This document shows, in pieces, positions 26,542 through 35,485 of a stretch of DNA of 58,926 nt. The notes beneath the pieces were generated by a model. It was given only the letters and a program-made list of their open reading frames with translations. It made no database searches and was not told the DNA's origin. The DNA comes from Egerieenecus sp048201975 (GTDB lineage: Bacteria; Bacillota; Clostridia; Christensenellales; Aristaeellaceae): positions 1 to 58,926 of the forward strand of contig DBFBGQ010000121.1 of assembly GCA_048201975.1 (NCBI GenBank). Reading direction: 5' to 3'. Each line of letters begins with the position of its first letter. The first letter of the stretch is position 1. A program made the position numbers and the translations under genes.

Positions 26542-27114
26542 TCAAGGCCGGTTGTTCTTTTTCCATTCGTCAATACGTTTCCCCACCAGCAGAATGGTAA
26601 CCATATCCGTAATCCCGTCATAGATCAGACTGGCGCCGATAACGGCCACCGCCACCTGGGCAGAAGCAAAGGGGTTCATCGTCAGCACGAGCCCCAGCGC
26701 GATGGTCAGGGCAGCCAGCACCAGCAGGAACAGCCAACGCTCATACCCGGCGCGCTTGGCATCCATGGCCCGCTGCACTCCGCCGATGCCGCTGGCAAGC
26801 AGCGCGATGCCAAAGACAACGGGTATGAACCCTGCGACAAATTCCACACGGCATACAATGAATAACCCGATGGCCAGCAGAAACAGGCCGATCATCAGGT
26901 CCCCGCGAAACAGCTCCGGATAAACGTCCCCTTGCCGGGCATAGCGAATGATGCGCATGACGCCGTAGATCAGCGCAAGCCCGCCCAGCAGGTAGCAAAC
27001 CACCTGAATGGCAATTCCGGGAAACAGCAGCAGCACCAGGCCGAGCACCACGGAAATCAACGACGAAATGAGCCACGTCTTTTTCAGTTTGGCGAAAAAT
27101 GTTTTCCAATTCAT
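26542..27114 (-). CDS. HdeD/DUF308-family membrane protein
   Basis: The 190-residue integral membrane protein has about six hydrophobic segments (for example LISSLISVVLGLVLLLF and LMIGLFLLAIGLFIV) arranged as two-helix repeats, as in HdeD/DUF308 proteins. In enterobacteria HdeD is linked to acid resistance; whether that applies here is unknown. I chose ATG 27114 with GGGAGG 7 nt upstream. It is divergent from purR and has its own promoter. Confidence 0.8.
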   Translation of the reverse strand: MNWKTFFAKLKKTWLISSLISVVLGLVLLLFPGIAIQVVCYLLGGLALIYGVMRIIRYARQGDVYPELFRGDLMIGLFLLAIGLFIVCRVEFVAGFIPVVFGIALLASGIGGVQRAMDAKRAGYERWLFLLVLAALTIALGLVLTMNPFASAQVAVAVIGASLIYDGITDMVTILLVGKRIDEWKKNNRP

Positions 27115-27176
27115 AATCAAACCTCCCGTTGGCTTTTACCGGCGGTCAGGCCGACCGGCCGCCCCTTTGGAATTTC

Positions 27177-27205
27177 AGTTTACTACATTTGACGGTGGAT
27201 TGCAA
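27177..27205 (-). promoter_or_regulatory. Promoter of the HdeD-like gene
   Basis: On the minus strand, TTGCAA (27200-27205), a 17-bp spacer and TAAACT (27177-27182). Confidence 0.55.
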
Positions 27206-27261
27206 GGCAGGGAAATGGCAGCGCCAGCGCAAATATATACGAACTTTTTTTGAAAAAGCAC

Positions 27262-27290
27262 TTCCAATATTCGCTGTTTTGTGGTATAAT
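27262..27290 (+). promoter_or_regulatory. Promoter of purR and the downstream block
   Basis: TTCCAA (27262-27267), a 17-bp spacer and consensus TATAAT (27285-27290), with TGG before the -10. Confidence 0.75.
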
Positions 27291-27324
27291 CCCGTCGATA
27301 CGTAAACGTAAAGGAGCGAGCCCC

Positions 27325-28146
27325 GTGGAGAAAATTCGCCGTAATGAGCGCATGAGCGCCATGATGAAAATACTGTCCGCATCGCCCAACCACATTTTCA
27401 CGCTTTCCTATTTCTGCGACCTGTTCGGCGCAGCAAAGTCCACCATGAGCGAGGATATCGACATTCTGCGGGATGTGGTGAAAACCTTCGAGCTGGGGGA
27501 GCTGGAGACAGTGACCGGCGCGGCGGGAGGCGTGCGCTATCGTCCTCGTACGGCTCGGGCCTCCTCCCGCGCATACATCGCCTCCCTTTGTGAAAAGCTA
27601 AGCAACGAAAATCGGGTGCTTCCCGGCGGTTTTCTCTACTATTCCGACATTCTCTCCAATCCGCAGATCGTGCAACGCATGGGAGAGATCCTTGCCGCGG
27701 AATACTATGCGTCTGCGCCGGACTTTGTGCTCACCATGGAAACCAAGGGCATCCCCGTGGCGCTCATGACCGCCAACGCTCTGGGCGTGCCGCTGGTCAT
27801 TGCCCGTCGTTCCAGCAAGGTTTACGAAGGTTCGGCAGTGAACATCAATTATGTTTCCGGATCCTCCGGGCACATCGAGACCATGTCCCTTTCCCGCCGG
27901 GCGGTCCAGGAGGGTCAACGGGCGCTGATCATCGACGACTTTATCAAGGCGGGCGGAACCGCCAAGGGCATGATCGATTTGATGCACGAGTTCAACGTGA
28001 CGGTGGTGGGCCTGGGGTTTGTCATGTCCACCGCACAGCCGCAGAAAAAGCGCGTGCAGGGCGAAAAGGCGCTGATGGTGATGGAAATCACCCAGGAGGA
28101 TACGCCGCAGGCCAAGGTGCAGCCCGCCGCGTGGCTCAACACCTGA
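27325..28146 (+). CDS. purR: Purine operon repressor PurR (Bacillus type)
   Basis: This repressor of purine genes is relieved by PRPP and is unrelated to the LacI-type PurR of enterobacteria. The 273-residue protein has an N-terminal winged helix (MMKILSASPNHIFTLSYFCDLFGAAKSTMSEDI) and a phosphoribosyltransferase-like domain with the PRPP loop ALIIDDFIKAGGTAKG. I chose GTG 27325 with AAGGAG 8 nt upstream. In Firmicutes purR is commonly followed by spoVG and glmU; here spoVG is absent and glmU starts 16 bp later. Confidence 0.93.
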   Translation: MEKIRRNERMSAMMKILSASPNHIFTLSYFCDLFGAAKSTMSEDIDILRDVVKTFELGELETVTGAAGGVRYRPRTARASSRAYIASLCEKLSNENRVLPGGFLYYSDILSNPQIVQRMGEILAAEYYASAPDFVLTMETKGIPVALMTANALGVPLVIARRSSKVYEGSAVNINYVSGSSGHIETMSLSRRAVQEGQRALIIDDFIKAGGTAKGMIDLMHEFNVTVVGLGFVMSTAQPQKKRVQGEKALMVMEITQEDTPQAKVQPAAWLNT

Positions 28147-28162
28147 TGAAAGGAGCGTTTCC

Positions 28163-29167
28163 GTGAAAACCATTGCGCTGATCCTGGCGGCTGGACGCGA
28201 AAATCAAATGCGCTCCGGCAGGGCGAAGGAGCTTCATCAACTGGTGGGGAAATCCCTGCTGGAGACCACAGCGGAAACGTTGCGGCCCCTGGTGGACAAA
28301 ACCATTGTCGTGCTTGGCCATCATGCCCAGGAATTGCAGCCCGCGCTGCCCTCCTGGTGCGAAAGCTGCGTGCAGGACTTCTCCCTGGGCTTTGGCACTG
28401 CCAAGGCCGCTCTTGCGGCGCTCCCTTACATGGAGGAAGACGCGCGGATTCTGATCACTGCCGGGGACAAGCCCTGCGTTTCGCCGGCTTCCTACCGTTC
28501 GCTGCTGGAGGCCGTGGACGGTCAGCGCTACCATGCCGCGCTGCTGTATGCGGATGTGGACCATCCCGAGGGATACGACCGGGTCATTTTTGACGGGGAC
28601 GGGGATGTGCGGCGCGTCGCCCATGCGGACCGCTTGCTGCCCCCGGAGGAGGAGATCGTCTCCATCAACGTGGGCGTATACTGCTTTACCTATGCCGTGC
28701 TGCGCAAAGCGTTGCTGGACATGGAGCCGGACGTCCATCAGGTTTACCACATCAGCGATCAGATCCACGGCATTGCCGCCAGCCATGGGGTGGCGGCCGT
28801 GGCGGTGGGCCACCCGCAGGAGGGGCGGCGCATCGTAAGCCGCGCGGACTTGGCGGAGGCCACCATGTTTATCGTACGCCGCAATTGCCAGCGGCTTATG
28901 CGCGCCGGCGTCACTCTGCTGGATCCTGCCAATACCTATGTGGAAGAGGATGTGGAAGTGGGGCAGGATACCATCATTTATCCGGGCTGCGTACTGCAGC
29001 GTGGTACACGCATCGGCGCGCGCTGCGTGCTGTATCCCGGCTGCCGCCTGGTGCGCACCGTGGTCGGCGATGAGGTTGTTCTGGAACAGGTGGTAGCGGA
29101 GGACAGCGAAATCGCTTCCGGCAGCCATGTGGGTCCCTTTGTACTAATGCGCGGAGAGCGGGGATAA
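28163..29167 (+). CDS. glmU: GlmU-like nucleotidyltransferase lacking most of the acetyltransferase domain
   Basis: GlmU makes UDP-N-acetylglucosamine for the wall: its N-domain is the uridylyltransferase and its C-domain the acetyltransferase. The 334-residue product keeps the first domain with signature LAAGRENQMRSGRAKELHQL, though the canonical G-x-G-T-R-M is altered. GDKPCV stands where GD(V/M)PL is expected. A short left-handed beta-helix follows (about 270-334: DPANTYVEEDVEVGQDTIIYPG), ending where full GlmU (about 455 residues) would continue to the acetyl-CoA site. GTG 28163 follows AAAGGAG. It is either a monofunctional enzyme or a diverged paralogue with another full-length GlmU elsewhere. 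Confidence 0.8.
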   Translation: MKTIALILAAGRENQMRSGRAKELHQLVGKSLLETTAETLRPLVDKTIVVLGHHAQELQPALPSWCESCVQDFSLGFGTAKAALAALPYMEEDARILITAGDKPCVSPASYRSLLEAVDGQRYHAALLYADVDHPEGYDRVIFDGDGDVRRVAHADRLLPPEEEIVSINVGVYCFTYAVLRKALLDMEPDVHQVYHISDQIHGIAASHGVAAVAVGHPQEGRRIVSRADLAEATMFIVRRNCQRLMRAGVTLLDPANTYVEEDVEVGQDTIIYPGCVLQRGTRIGARCVLYPGCRLVRTVVGDEVVLEQVVAEDSEIASGSHVGPFVLMRGERG

Positions 29168-29212
29168 AGCAAAATTCCGCTTTCCGGCAGGAGAATGGCC
29201 AGGAGAAATCGA

Positions 29213-29281
29213 ATGAAAAAACTTCGCGGGGCGGGGGAACCTCCTCCCCGCGAAATGGTGTTTTTGGGGAAAGAAGGATGA
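29213..29281 (+). CDS. Possible 22-residue leader peptide before pth
   Basis: After AGGAGA a frame reads MKKLRGAGEPPPREMVFLGK and ends EG at a TGA 4 nt before the pth ATG. A GC-rich hairpin lies inside it (TTCGCGGGG 29223-29231 with CCCCGCGAA 29246-29254). The proline run and hairpin could couple leader translation to pth. A chance open frame is equally possible. Confidence 0.3.
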   Translation: MKKLRGAGEPPPREMVFLGKEG

Positions 29282-29285
29282 TCCC

Positions 29286-29864
29286 ATGGAGAAGGAAACA
29301 TGGATTGTCGTGGGCCTGGGAAATCCGGGGCTGACCTATGCGCATACCCGCCACAATGTGGGATTTGAGGTGACGGATCTGCTCAGCCGGCGCTGGAATG
29401 CGCCGCTGCACAAGCGCAAATGCAAAGGGCTTCTGGCGGAAACCAGCGTGAAGGATCGCCGTGTGGTGCTCTGCCAGCCACAGACCTATATGAATTTGAG
29501 CGGAGAATGCGTGGAGGAGCTATTGCAGTGGTATAAGGTTCCGCTGGACCACCTGCTGATCATCTATGACGACATTGATTTGCCGCTGGCAAAGCTGCGC
29601 GTGCGGAAGGCCGGCAGCGCAGGCACGCACAACGGCATGCGCTCCATTCTGGCCCATGTGCCCGGGCAGGAATTCCCACGGATCCGTGTGGGCGTGGGCG
29701 CAAAGCCCGAGGGCTGGGAACTTGCGGACTGGGTCCTCAGCCGCTATGCCCTGCGGGAAGAGCAGGAGGCCATGGCGCAAGCCTTCCAAGACGCAGCCGA
29801 TTGCGTGGAAGTCTGGCTGGAGCATGGCATCGAGGACGCCATGCAGCGCTATAACCATAAGTAA
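29286..29864 (+). CDS. pth: Peptidyl-tRNA hydrolase
   Basis: The enzyme releases tRNA from peptidyl-tRNA dropped by ribosomes, in the cytoplasm. The 192-residue protein has the family signature VVGLGNPGLTYAHTRHNVGFEV with N13 and catalytic H23. It also has the PQTYMNLSGE segment, the IIYDDIDLPLAKLRVRKAGSAGTHNGMRSI block holding the catalytic Asp, and RIRVGVGAKP. The length matches the family. It sits between glmU and mfd, the conserved Firmicutes order. It ends 17 bp before mfd. Confidence 0.96.
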   Translation: MEKETWIVVGLGNPGLTYAHTRHNVGFEVTDLLSRRWNAPLHKRKCKGLLAETSVKDRRVVLCQPQTYMNLSGECVEELLQWYKVPLDHLLIIYDDIDLPLAKLRVRKAGSAGTHNGMRSILAHVPGQEFPRIRVGVGAKPEGWELADWVLSRYALREEQEAMAQAFQDAADCVEVWLEHGIEDAMQRYNHK

Positions 29865-29881
29865 GCAACGTGGAGGGCATC

Positions 29882-32800
29882 ATGAATCAAGGGTTGCTGA
29901 CGGGAGGCAAAACAGCTGCGCTGGGGCAGCTGCTGGATGCGCTGAGGGAAGGGAAAACCGCCGCCGTATACGATCTGCCGGAAAGCCAGGCCGCATACCT
30001 GGCTGCATTGACCACCCATCTCACTGGAAAGCGCGTGCTGCTGGTGCTGCCCAACGATCTGGCTGCCGGAAAAGCGGCGGACGATGCCCAGCAGCTGCTG
30101 GGAGGACAAGCAGCATGCCTTCCCGGCGGAGAAATCGAGCTGGGGCGCGGCGCATCCAGCCACGAAGGGGACTGGCGGCGTTTGGAGACACTGCAGCGGG
30201 CGGTGAGCGGCGATTTGCGTCTGCTTTGCACCTCCATCGATGCGCTCATGCTGCGCATGTCCTCCCCGGACCTTTTCAAGGCGGCCATCCTTCGCCTGGC
30301 GCCGGGAGATCGCTTCGGTCCGGATAAGCTGATCCATGCCTTGGTAGGTATGGGCTACGAACGGGTAGAGATGGTGGAAGGCAAAGGGCAGTGCGCGCTG
30401 CGGGGTTCCATTGTGGATTGCTATCCCCCCGCGGGAAGCGTGGCGCTGCGCCTGGAATTTTTTGACGACGAAGTCGACTCCATACGCACCTTTGACTGCA
30501 TCAGCCAGCGCAGTCAGGAAAAGCGCGCCTCCTGCGTTCTTGCCCCTGCCACGGAAGTGGTGCTGGATCAAGCGGGGATGTCCGCCGGGGCGGAGCGCCT
30601 GCGGCAGGCGGCAGGCCTGCTTGGGCAGGAAACCGCCGGGGAAAAGGCGCTCTTTGACGATCTACCTCCGCTGCCCGAGGATGATGACGAGCTTCCCTCC
30701 TTTTTCGATGAGCAGATTGCGCCCCGGGTCCAAACGGCTCAAGCAGCCGCGGAGCTTGGGCGGCGCGTGGACCGCGTGCAAGCTGACGCTAATTTGCTGG
30801 CGGGGGGCGTTCCCTTCAAGCGAATGCGCTCCTGGCTGCCGGTGCTCACCGACGCGCGCTATACCGTCAACGACTGGTTTGAGGCTCCCTACGTTTTTCT
30901 GGTGCAGCCGGATCAACTGCGGCAACGCAGCGAGGAGCGCCGCCTGGGCTTTGGGGAAGATCTGCGCAGCGCCATGGAGCGCGGCGAAGCCGTGCAGGCG
31001 CAGGAAAAGCTGCTGCTGACCTATGAGGAAACGTTGAACACGCTGCAGGGCTGTAGCCTGGCAACCGTATCGGAATTTCTTCGCGGTATGGGCGGCGTGA
31101 AGCCTCAGGTGGCGATCCCCTTAGGAAGCCGCGGCGTGGCCGGATACCAAAACCAGGTGAAGGTTTTGCGGGAGGATTGCGAAAAGTGGCGCCAGGAGGG
31201 TTTCTGCGTGGCGCTGCTCTCCGGCGGCGTGGCCCGCGGCAAGCGTCTGGCCGAAGCGCTCAACGAGCTGGGGACTCCTGCCACATTCACGGAAAATCTT
31301 CTGGGAAACCTGATCCTGGGCGAGGTGCTGGTGCTGCCCATGACGCTTTCCAAGGGCTTTGTTTGGCCCGAAGCGAAGCTTGTCATCGTTTCCGACACGG
31401 AGCTGTACGGCGCGGGATACCGCAAGGCCAAGACCCGGCGGAACAGCGGCGAGCGCATCGCCGCCTTTACGGACCTGAAGGTGGGGGACTATGTGGTCCA
31501 TGAGGATCACGGCGTGGGCATCTACCAGGGAACCGTGCGCCTGCAGAGCGAGGGAACCTACCGGGACTATCTGGCGATTCAATACATGGGCAGCGACAAG
31601 CTCTATGTGCCCACCGAGCAGCTGGACCGGATCCAGCGCTATATCGGCAACCCCAACGCTGCGCCCAAGCTCAATCGTCTGGGCGGCGGAGAATGGCAGC
31701 GGCAAAAGAGCAAGGTAAAGGCGGGGCTCAAGGAATTGGCCTTTGACCTGGTCAAGCTCTACGCCGCCCGTGAGCAGCACAAGGGCCACGCATTCGGCGC
31801 GGATACGCTTTGGCAAAAGCAATTCGAGGATCAGTTTCCTTATGAGCTCACACCGGATCAGGAACAATCCGTGCGGGAAATTACCCAGGACATGGAATCG
31901 GACCGCAACATGGACCGGTTGCTGTGCGGCGACGTGGGGTACGGGAAAACGGAGGTCAGCCTGCGGGCCGCTTTCAAAGCGGTGATGGACAGCAAGCAGG
32001 TGGCCATTTTGGCGCCCACCACCATTCTGGCCCAGCAGCACTACCACACCGTGCAGCGGCGATTCGCAGGATTCCCTGTGGAGTGCGATGTGCTCAGCCG
32101 CTTCCGTACCACCAAGGAGCAAAAGGACGTAATCCAGCGCCTGGCGGAGGGAAAAATCGACATCCTGGTAGGCACGCACCGCATTCTGGCCAAGGATGTA
32201 AAATTCAAGGACCTGGGCCTGCTAATTGTGGACGAGGAGCAGCGCTTTGGCGTGGCGCACAAAGAAATTATCAAAAATATGAAAAATCAAGTGGATGTGC
32301 TGACGCTTTCCGCCACGCCCATTCCGCGCACGTTGCATATGTCCATGGTAGGCATTCGGGATATGAGCGTGCTGGAGACGCCGCCGGAGGAGCGTCTCCC
32401 CGTGCAGACCCATGTGGTGGAGTATGCCGATGCGATCATCCGTGACGCCATCCTCCGTGAACTCAGTCGCGGCGGCCAGGTATACTTTTTGTACAATCGG
32501 GTACATTCCATCGAGCAGTTCTACCAACGTCTCCGGGCGCTGGTGCCGGAGGCGCGCATCGGCATTGCCCATGGCCAGATGAAGGAGCACGGCCTGGAAG
32601 ATGTGATGATGGACTTTTATGAAGGAAACTATGATGTGCTTCTGTGCACCACCATCATTGAAAGCGGTTTGGACGTGCCCAGCGCGAATACGCTGATCGT
32701 TTTTGACGCGGATCGCTTCGGTCTAAGCCAGCTGTATCAGCTGCGCGGCCGGGTGGGGCGCAGCAACCGGCAAGCCTACGCCTACTTCACCGTACGACCG

Positions 32801-33526
32801 GACAAGATGCTTTCCGAGGAGGCCGAACAGCGGCTCAGCGCGATTCGGGAATTCACCGAGTTTGGCGCAGGCTTCCGCATTGCCATGCGGGATCTGGAAA
32901 TCCGCGGAGCCGGCAACCTGTTGGGACCGGAACAGCACGGCCACCTGGCCACCGTGGGCTACGACATGTACTGCAAGCTGATGGAAGAGACGCTCCGGGA
33001 GGTGCAGGGACAACCCATGACCATCCAGGAGCTGGCCACCCGCGTGGACCTGAAGGTGGACGCCTATCTGCCGGGAGACTACGTCCACGACGAGCGTCAG
33101 CGTATGGAGATGTACAAGCGCATTGCTTCCCTGCGCACGGATATTGAGCGGGAGGATATTGAAGAGGAAATGATCGACCGGTTCGGCGATCTTCCCGCCC
33201 CGGTGGTCAATCTGCTGGACATCGCCCAATTGCGCGCCCTGGCCCAGGGGCTGGGAGTTGCTCAGGTGATGTACCGCGCCAAAGGCCAGCTGGTCATGCG
33301 GCTGGACCAACGCTATGTGCCTGACCCCAAGCTGCTCATGCAGGCTATGCTGGAGACAGACTCGCGCCTGTCCCTGACGCCCTCCCAGCCGATATCTCTG
33401 CTGCTTCGCGAACCGCGGTTGGGCGAAGCCGATTTGCTGGTAGAAGGCGTCAAGGTGCTCAAGGCGCTTTCCGCGCGCCTGGATGCGCTTCAACAGGCGG
33501 CGAAGGCAGCTGTCAAACCCCAGTAA
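29882..33526 (+). CDS. mfd: Transcription-repair coupling factor Mfd
   Basis: Mfd is an ATP-driven DNA translocase that pushes stalled RNA polymerase off DNA lesions and recruits UvrA. The 1214-residue protein has a UvrB-like N-terminal module. The RNA-polymerase-interacting domain includes VGDYVVHEDHGVGIYQG and reads on into a YLAIQY segment. The RecG-like motor has Walker A GDVGYGKTEV (about 682-691), DEEQ (about 784-787), the TLSATPIPRT motif and GRVGRS. The C-terminal TRCF domain follows. I chose ATG 29882 with GGAGGG 4 nt upstream; GTG 29870 would overlap that site. It is the last gene of the purR-glmU-pth-mfd block. Confidence 0.97.
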   Translation: MNQGLLTGGKTAALGQLLDALREGKTAAVYDLPESQAAYLAALTTHLTGKRVLLVLPNDLAAGKAADDAQQLLGGQAACLPGGEIELGRGASSHEGDWRRLETLQRAVSGDLRLLCTSIDALMLRMSSPDLFKAAILRLAPGDRFGPDKLIHALVGMGYERVEMVEGKGQCALRGSIVDCYPPAGSVALRLEFFDDEVDSIRTFDCISQRSQEKRASCVLAPATEVVLDQAGMSAGAERLRQAAGLLGQETAGEKALFDDLPPLPEDDDELPSFFDEQIAPRVQTAQAAAELGRRVDRVQADANLLAGGVPFKRMRSWLPVLTDARYTVNDWFEAPYVFLVQPDQLRQRSEERRLGFGEDLRSAMERGEAVQAQEKLLLTYEETLNTLQGCSLATVSEFLRGMGGVKPQVAIPLGSRGVAGYQNQVKVLREDCEKWRQEGFCVALLSGGVARGKRLAEALNELGTPATFTENLLGNLILGEVLVLPMTLSKGFVWPEAKLVIVSDTELYGAGYRKAKTRRNSGERIAAFTDLKVGDYVVHEDHGVGIYQGTVRLQSEGTYRDYLAIQYMGSDKLYVPTEQLDRIQRYIGNPNAAPKLNRLGGGEWQRQKSKVKAGLKELAFDLVKLYAAREQHKGHAFGADTLWQKQFEDQFPYELTPDQEQSVREITQDMESDRNMDRLLCGDVGYGKTEVSLRAAFKAVMDSKQVAILAPTTILAQQHYHTVQRRFAGFPVECDVLSRFRTTKEQKDVIQRLAEGKIDILVGTHRILAKDVKFKDLGLLIVDEEQRFGVAHKEIIKNMKNQVDVLTLSATPIPRTLHMSMVGIRDMSVLETPPEERLPVQTHVVEYADAIIRDAILRELSRGGQVYFLYNRVHSIEQFYQRLRALVPEARIGIAHGQMKEHGLEDVMMDFYEGNYDVLLCTTIIESGLDVPSANTLIVFDADRFGLSQLYQLRGRVGRSNRQAYAYFTVRPDKMLSEEAEQRLSAIREFTEFGAGFRIAMRDLEIRGAGNLLGPEQHGHLATVGYDMYCKLMEETLREVQGQPMTIQELATRVDLKVDAYLPGDYVHDERQRMEMYKRIASLRTDIEREDIEEEMIDRFGDLPAPVVNLLDIAQLRALAQGLGVAQVMYRAKGQLVMRLDQRYVPDPKLLMQAMLETDSRLSLTPSQPISLLLREPRLGEADLLVEGVKVLKALSARLDALQQAAKAAVKPQ

Positions 33527-33532
33527 AAAATG

Positions 33533-33571
33533 CGCCGCCCGTCTCTTGGCAAAAGGACGGGCGGCGTATTT
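33533..33571. terminator. Bidirectional terminator between mfd and the mutarotase
   Basis: CGCCGCCCGTC (33533-33543) pairs with GACGGGCGGCG (33556-33566). An A-run lies before it and TATTTTTATTTC after it. The convergent mutarotase stop is at 33572. Confidence 0.9.
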
Positions 33572-34471
33572 TTATTTCAGCAGCGTAACCGTAAACCAGG
33601 TTTTGTAGCAGCGGCCGGGCGCCAGCAGCGTCACGTAAGGTTTTTCCTCCATGTCGCCGCTTTCCGTCGTTTGCGCCGGCATGCCGTGCCACGGCTCCAG
33701 GCAGATATAATTGGCGTTCATAAACGGTTTGGTCCAAACGGCCAGCACTTCCATCTTAGGGAAAGCAAACTGTAGGCCCTTGCCGCTGCGCTGGTGCTGC
33801 AGCGCCACGCTCCTGCTTTTCAGCGAAGTGAACAGCAGCGCATCCCGCTGGTCAAACAGCTCGTGCCGCAGGGGGAGCCGCCTGCCCTCCTGCAGATCCG
33901 GAAGGTATTCCCAACCGTCGATTAACCCGCCGCCCGGCGCCAAGGACACCTTGCCCTCTTCGGGTTGGGGGAATACCAGCTGATAGTCCTCAAAGGAGGC
34001 ATTCTCCTCCATGGGGCAGATGAAAGCCGGATGCCCACCCACACAAAAGGGCATGACCTGCGGGGAACGGTTCTCCACCAGGAAGGTTGTGGTAAATCCC
34101 TGGTCAAACAGACTGTAGGTCACATGGAATAGGAAGTCAAAGGGGTACATGGCCCGGGATTCCTCCGTGGGGCCCAGTACCAGCTCCACAAAGTCGTCGC
34201 CTTGCTTGGCCACCTGAAAAGGCGCGTTTCGGGTAAAACCGTGCTTTTTCATGGGATAGACGTTGCCTGCAATGCGAACCTGGTCGTCCTTTACCGAGCC
34301 GCAGACGGGAAAAAGCACCGGCGCATGCTGGGGCCACACGGCAGGATCCGCCTGCCAAATGACCTCGCGCCCATCCGCTCCACAGAAGGAACAGATTTGT
34401 CCGCCCCGCAGCAGCACCTGGGCGCGGCAATCGCCATAGCGAAGAGAAACACGTTCATCCGTAGCCACCAT
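33572..34471 (-). CDS. Aldose 1-epimerase family protein (LacX-like)
   Basis: This is a galactose-mutarotase fold enzyme predicted to interconvert sugar anomers or act on a phospho-sugar. The 299-residue protein has the conserved histidine segments KKHGFTRNAPF (about 75-85) and VGGHPAFICP. A C-terminal CLEPWHGMPA also matches the LacX-like subgroup, where it reads LEPW.G. I chose ATG 34471, with AAGGAGG 8 nt upstream; GTG 34480 lies inside that site. It follows the C39-like gene by 16 bp and is probably co-transcribed with it. Confidence 0.85.
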   Translation of the reverse strand: MVATDERVSLRYGDCRAQVLLRGGQICSFCGADGREVIWQADPAVWPQHAPVLFPVCGSVKDDQVRIAGNVYPMKKHGFTRNAPFQVAKQGDDFVELVLGPTEESRAMYPFDFLFHVTYSLFDQGFTTTFLVENRSPQVMPFCVGGHPAFICPMEENASFEDYQLVFPQPEEGKVSLAPGGGLIDGWEYLPDLQEGRRLPLRHELFDQRDALLFTSLKSRSVALQHQRSGKGLQFAFPKMEVLAVWTKPFMNANYICLEPWHGMPAQTTESGDMEEKPYVTLLAPGRCYKTWFTVTLLK

Positions 34472-34487
34472 GCGGCGCACCTCCTTT

Positions 34488-35129
34488 TTATGCGATGGGA
34501 TGCAGCAGGTTGAAGTCCCTGGGCAGGGACGCTTCCACCCAGAACATACCGTAGCACTTGTTTTCGCCCACCTCCAGGCCGGCGCTGTTTTTCACCGGAT
34601 ATACGATTTGAGAATCGGGAAGCACCTCCAGCACATGATCCCGCACCTTTTCGGCGGCGCTTTCGCTGTAGCTATCAATAGCCAGCAGCTGCTTCACCCC
34701 CTGCGCCTCCCTAGCCGCCACCAGGGCAACGATGTGCCCCACGCGCAGATTGCATAGGGCGACGCCCCGGCGCGCAGCAATGTGCGTAAACAGCTCGTCC
34801 AGATCATTGCGCAATCCGTCCCCGGCATAGGTGAAGCCCAGGGAAACGTTTTCGCCGCGAAGCATCAGCGCCTGCAACAGCGCAGGCCGGTCCGTGCCGT
34901 CGTCTCCCCGGCCGCCCTCCCGCACAGAAAAATCTGCCAGCGCCTCCGCGTCCGGGCAATGCCCGGTGAGCCACTGCGCCGCATGGCACAGCGCAAAAAT
35001 GCCGCAGCCAGAGTTGGCAAGATTTCCCTCGCCCTGATAGGGGTACGGATGCGTCCATTCCTTGCAGCGTTGATTATGAAAGACCAGCGTACGGTTTCCC
35101 AGATTGATTTCCTTGGTTTTTCCAGTCAC
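34488..35129 (-). CDS. Papain-fold (C39-like) peptidase-domain protein
   Basis: The 213-residue cytosolic protein has the layout of a C39-type cysteine peptidase. Candidate nucleophile C42 lies in NSGCGIFALCHAAQWLTG, H132 in RVGHIVALV and D152 in AIDSYSES. The usual oxyanion Gln before the Cys is replaced by Asn-Ser, so activity is uncertain. There is no signal peptide or transmembrane part, so it is not a bacteriocin exporter. I chose GTG 35129 with AGGAGG 8 nt upstream. The substrate is unknown. A second, differently built protein of this fold is encoded at 48552-49208. Confidence 0.65.
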   Translation of the reverse strand: MTGKTKEINLGNRTLVFHNQRCKEWTHPYPYQGEGNLANSGCGIFALCHAAQWLTGHCPDAEALADFSVREGGRGDDGTDRPALLQALMLRGENVSLGFTYAGDGLRNDLDELFTHIAARRGVALCNLRVGHIVALVAAREAQGVKQLLAIDSYSESAAEKVRDHVLEVLPDSQIVYPVKNSAGLEVGENKCYGMFWVEASLPRDFNLLHPIA

Positions 35130-35221
35130 AGGCAACGCCTCCTTTGTGCCGCGGCGCACTCGCCCGGAGCGCCGGCATATATTATGGTTGAAAAAAAGTT
35201 TACCTGAAAGGGGATTGTCTC

Positions 35222-35485
35222 ATGCGGGAACCAGCGAGGGTTTCTCCCTTTGCAGCGTTGAGTCCACAGGAACAAAAGGAGCAATGGATCTGGTGGCAGT
35301 GCCAGCATCCCGCCGGAATGCATGAAACGGATCTGACCGCCTCGCCCACGCTTCCCAGGGAATTGCAGGACGCACAAGCGCCATCCGCTGCGCCGCCGGT
35401 ACGCCACGACCAGTATAACGCCGTGCTGCGACGCATGCGAGAGGCCGGGCAGCACGCCGGGGAGTATCAAACCTGGCAGGGCTGA
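35222..35485 (+). CDS. Small hypothetical protein
   Basis: The 87-residue protein is not recognised. It is rich in Gln, Ala and Pro, with an unusual aromatic cluster WIWWQCQHP (about 22-30) and no signal or membrane segment. AAAGGGGA lies 7 nt before the ATG, a good site that supports translation. The gene diverges from the C39-like gene. Its last 19 bp overlap the 3' end of the convergent kinase fusion gene. Confidence 0.5.
   Translation: MREPARVSPFAALSPQEQKEQWIWWQCQHPAGMHETDLTASPTLPRELQDAQAPSAAPPVRHDQYNAVLRRMREAGQHAGEYQTWQG

Noticed and set aside
29223..29254. GC-rich hairpin before pth considered as a terminator
   Set aside because: No T-run follows directly (ATGGTG intervenes), and pth would then lack a promoter. 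It is kept only as part of the possible leader.
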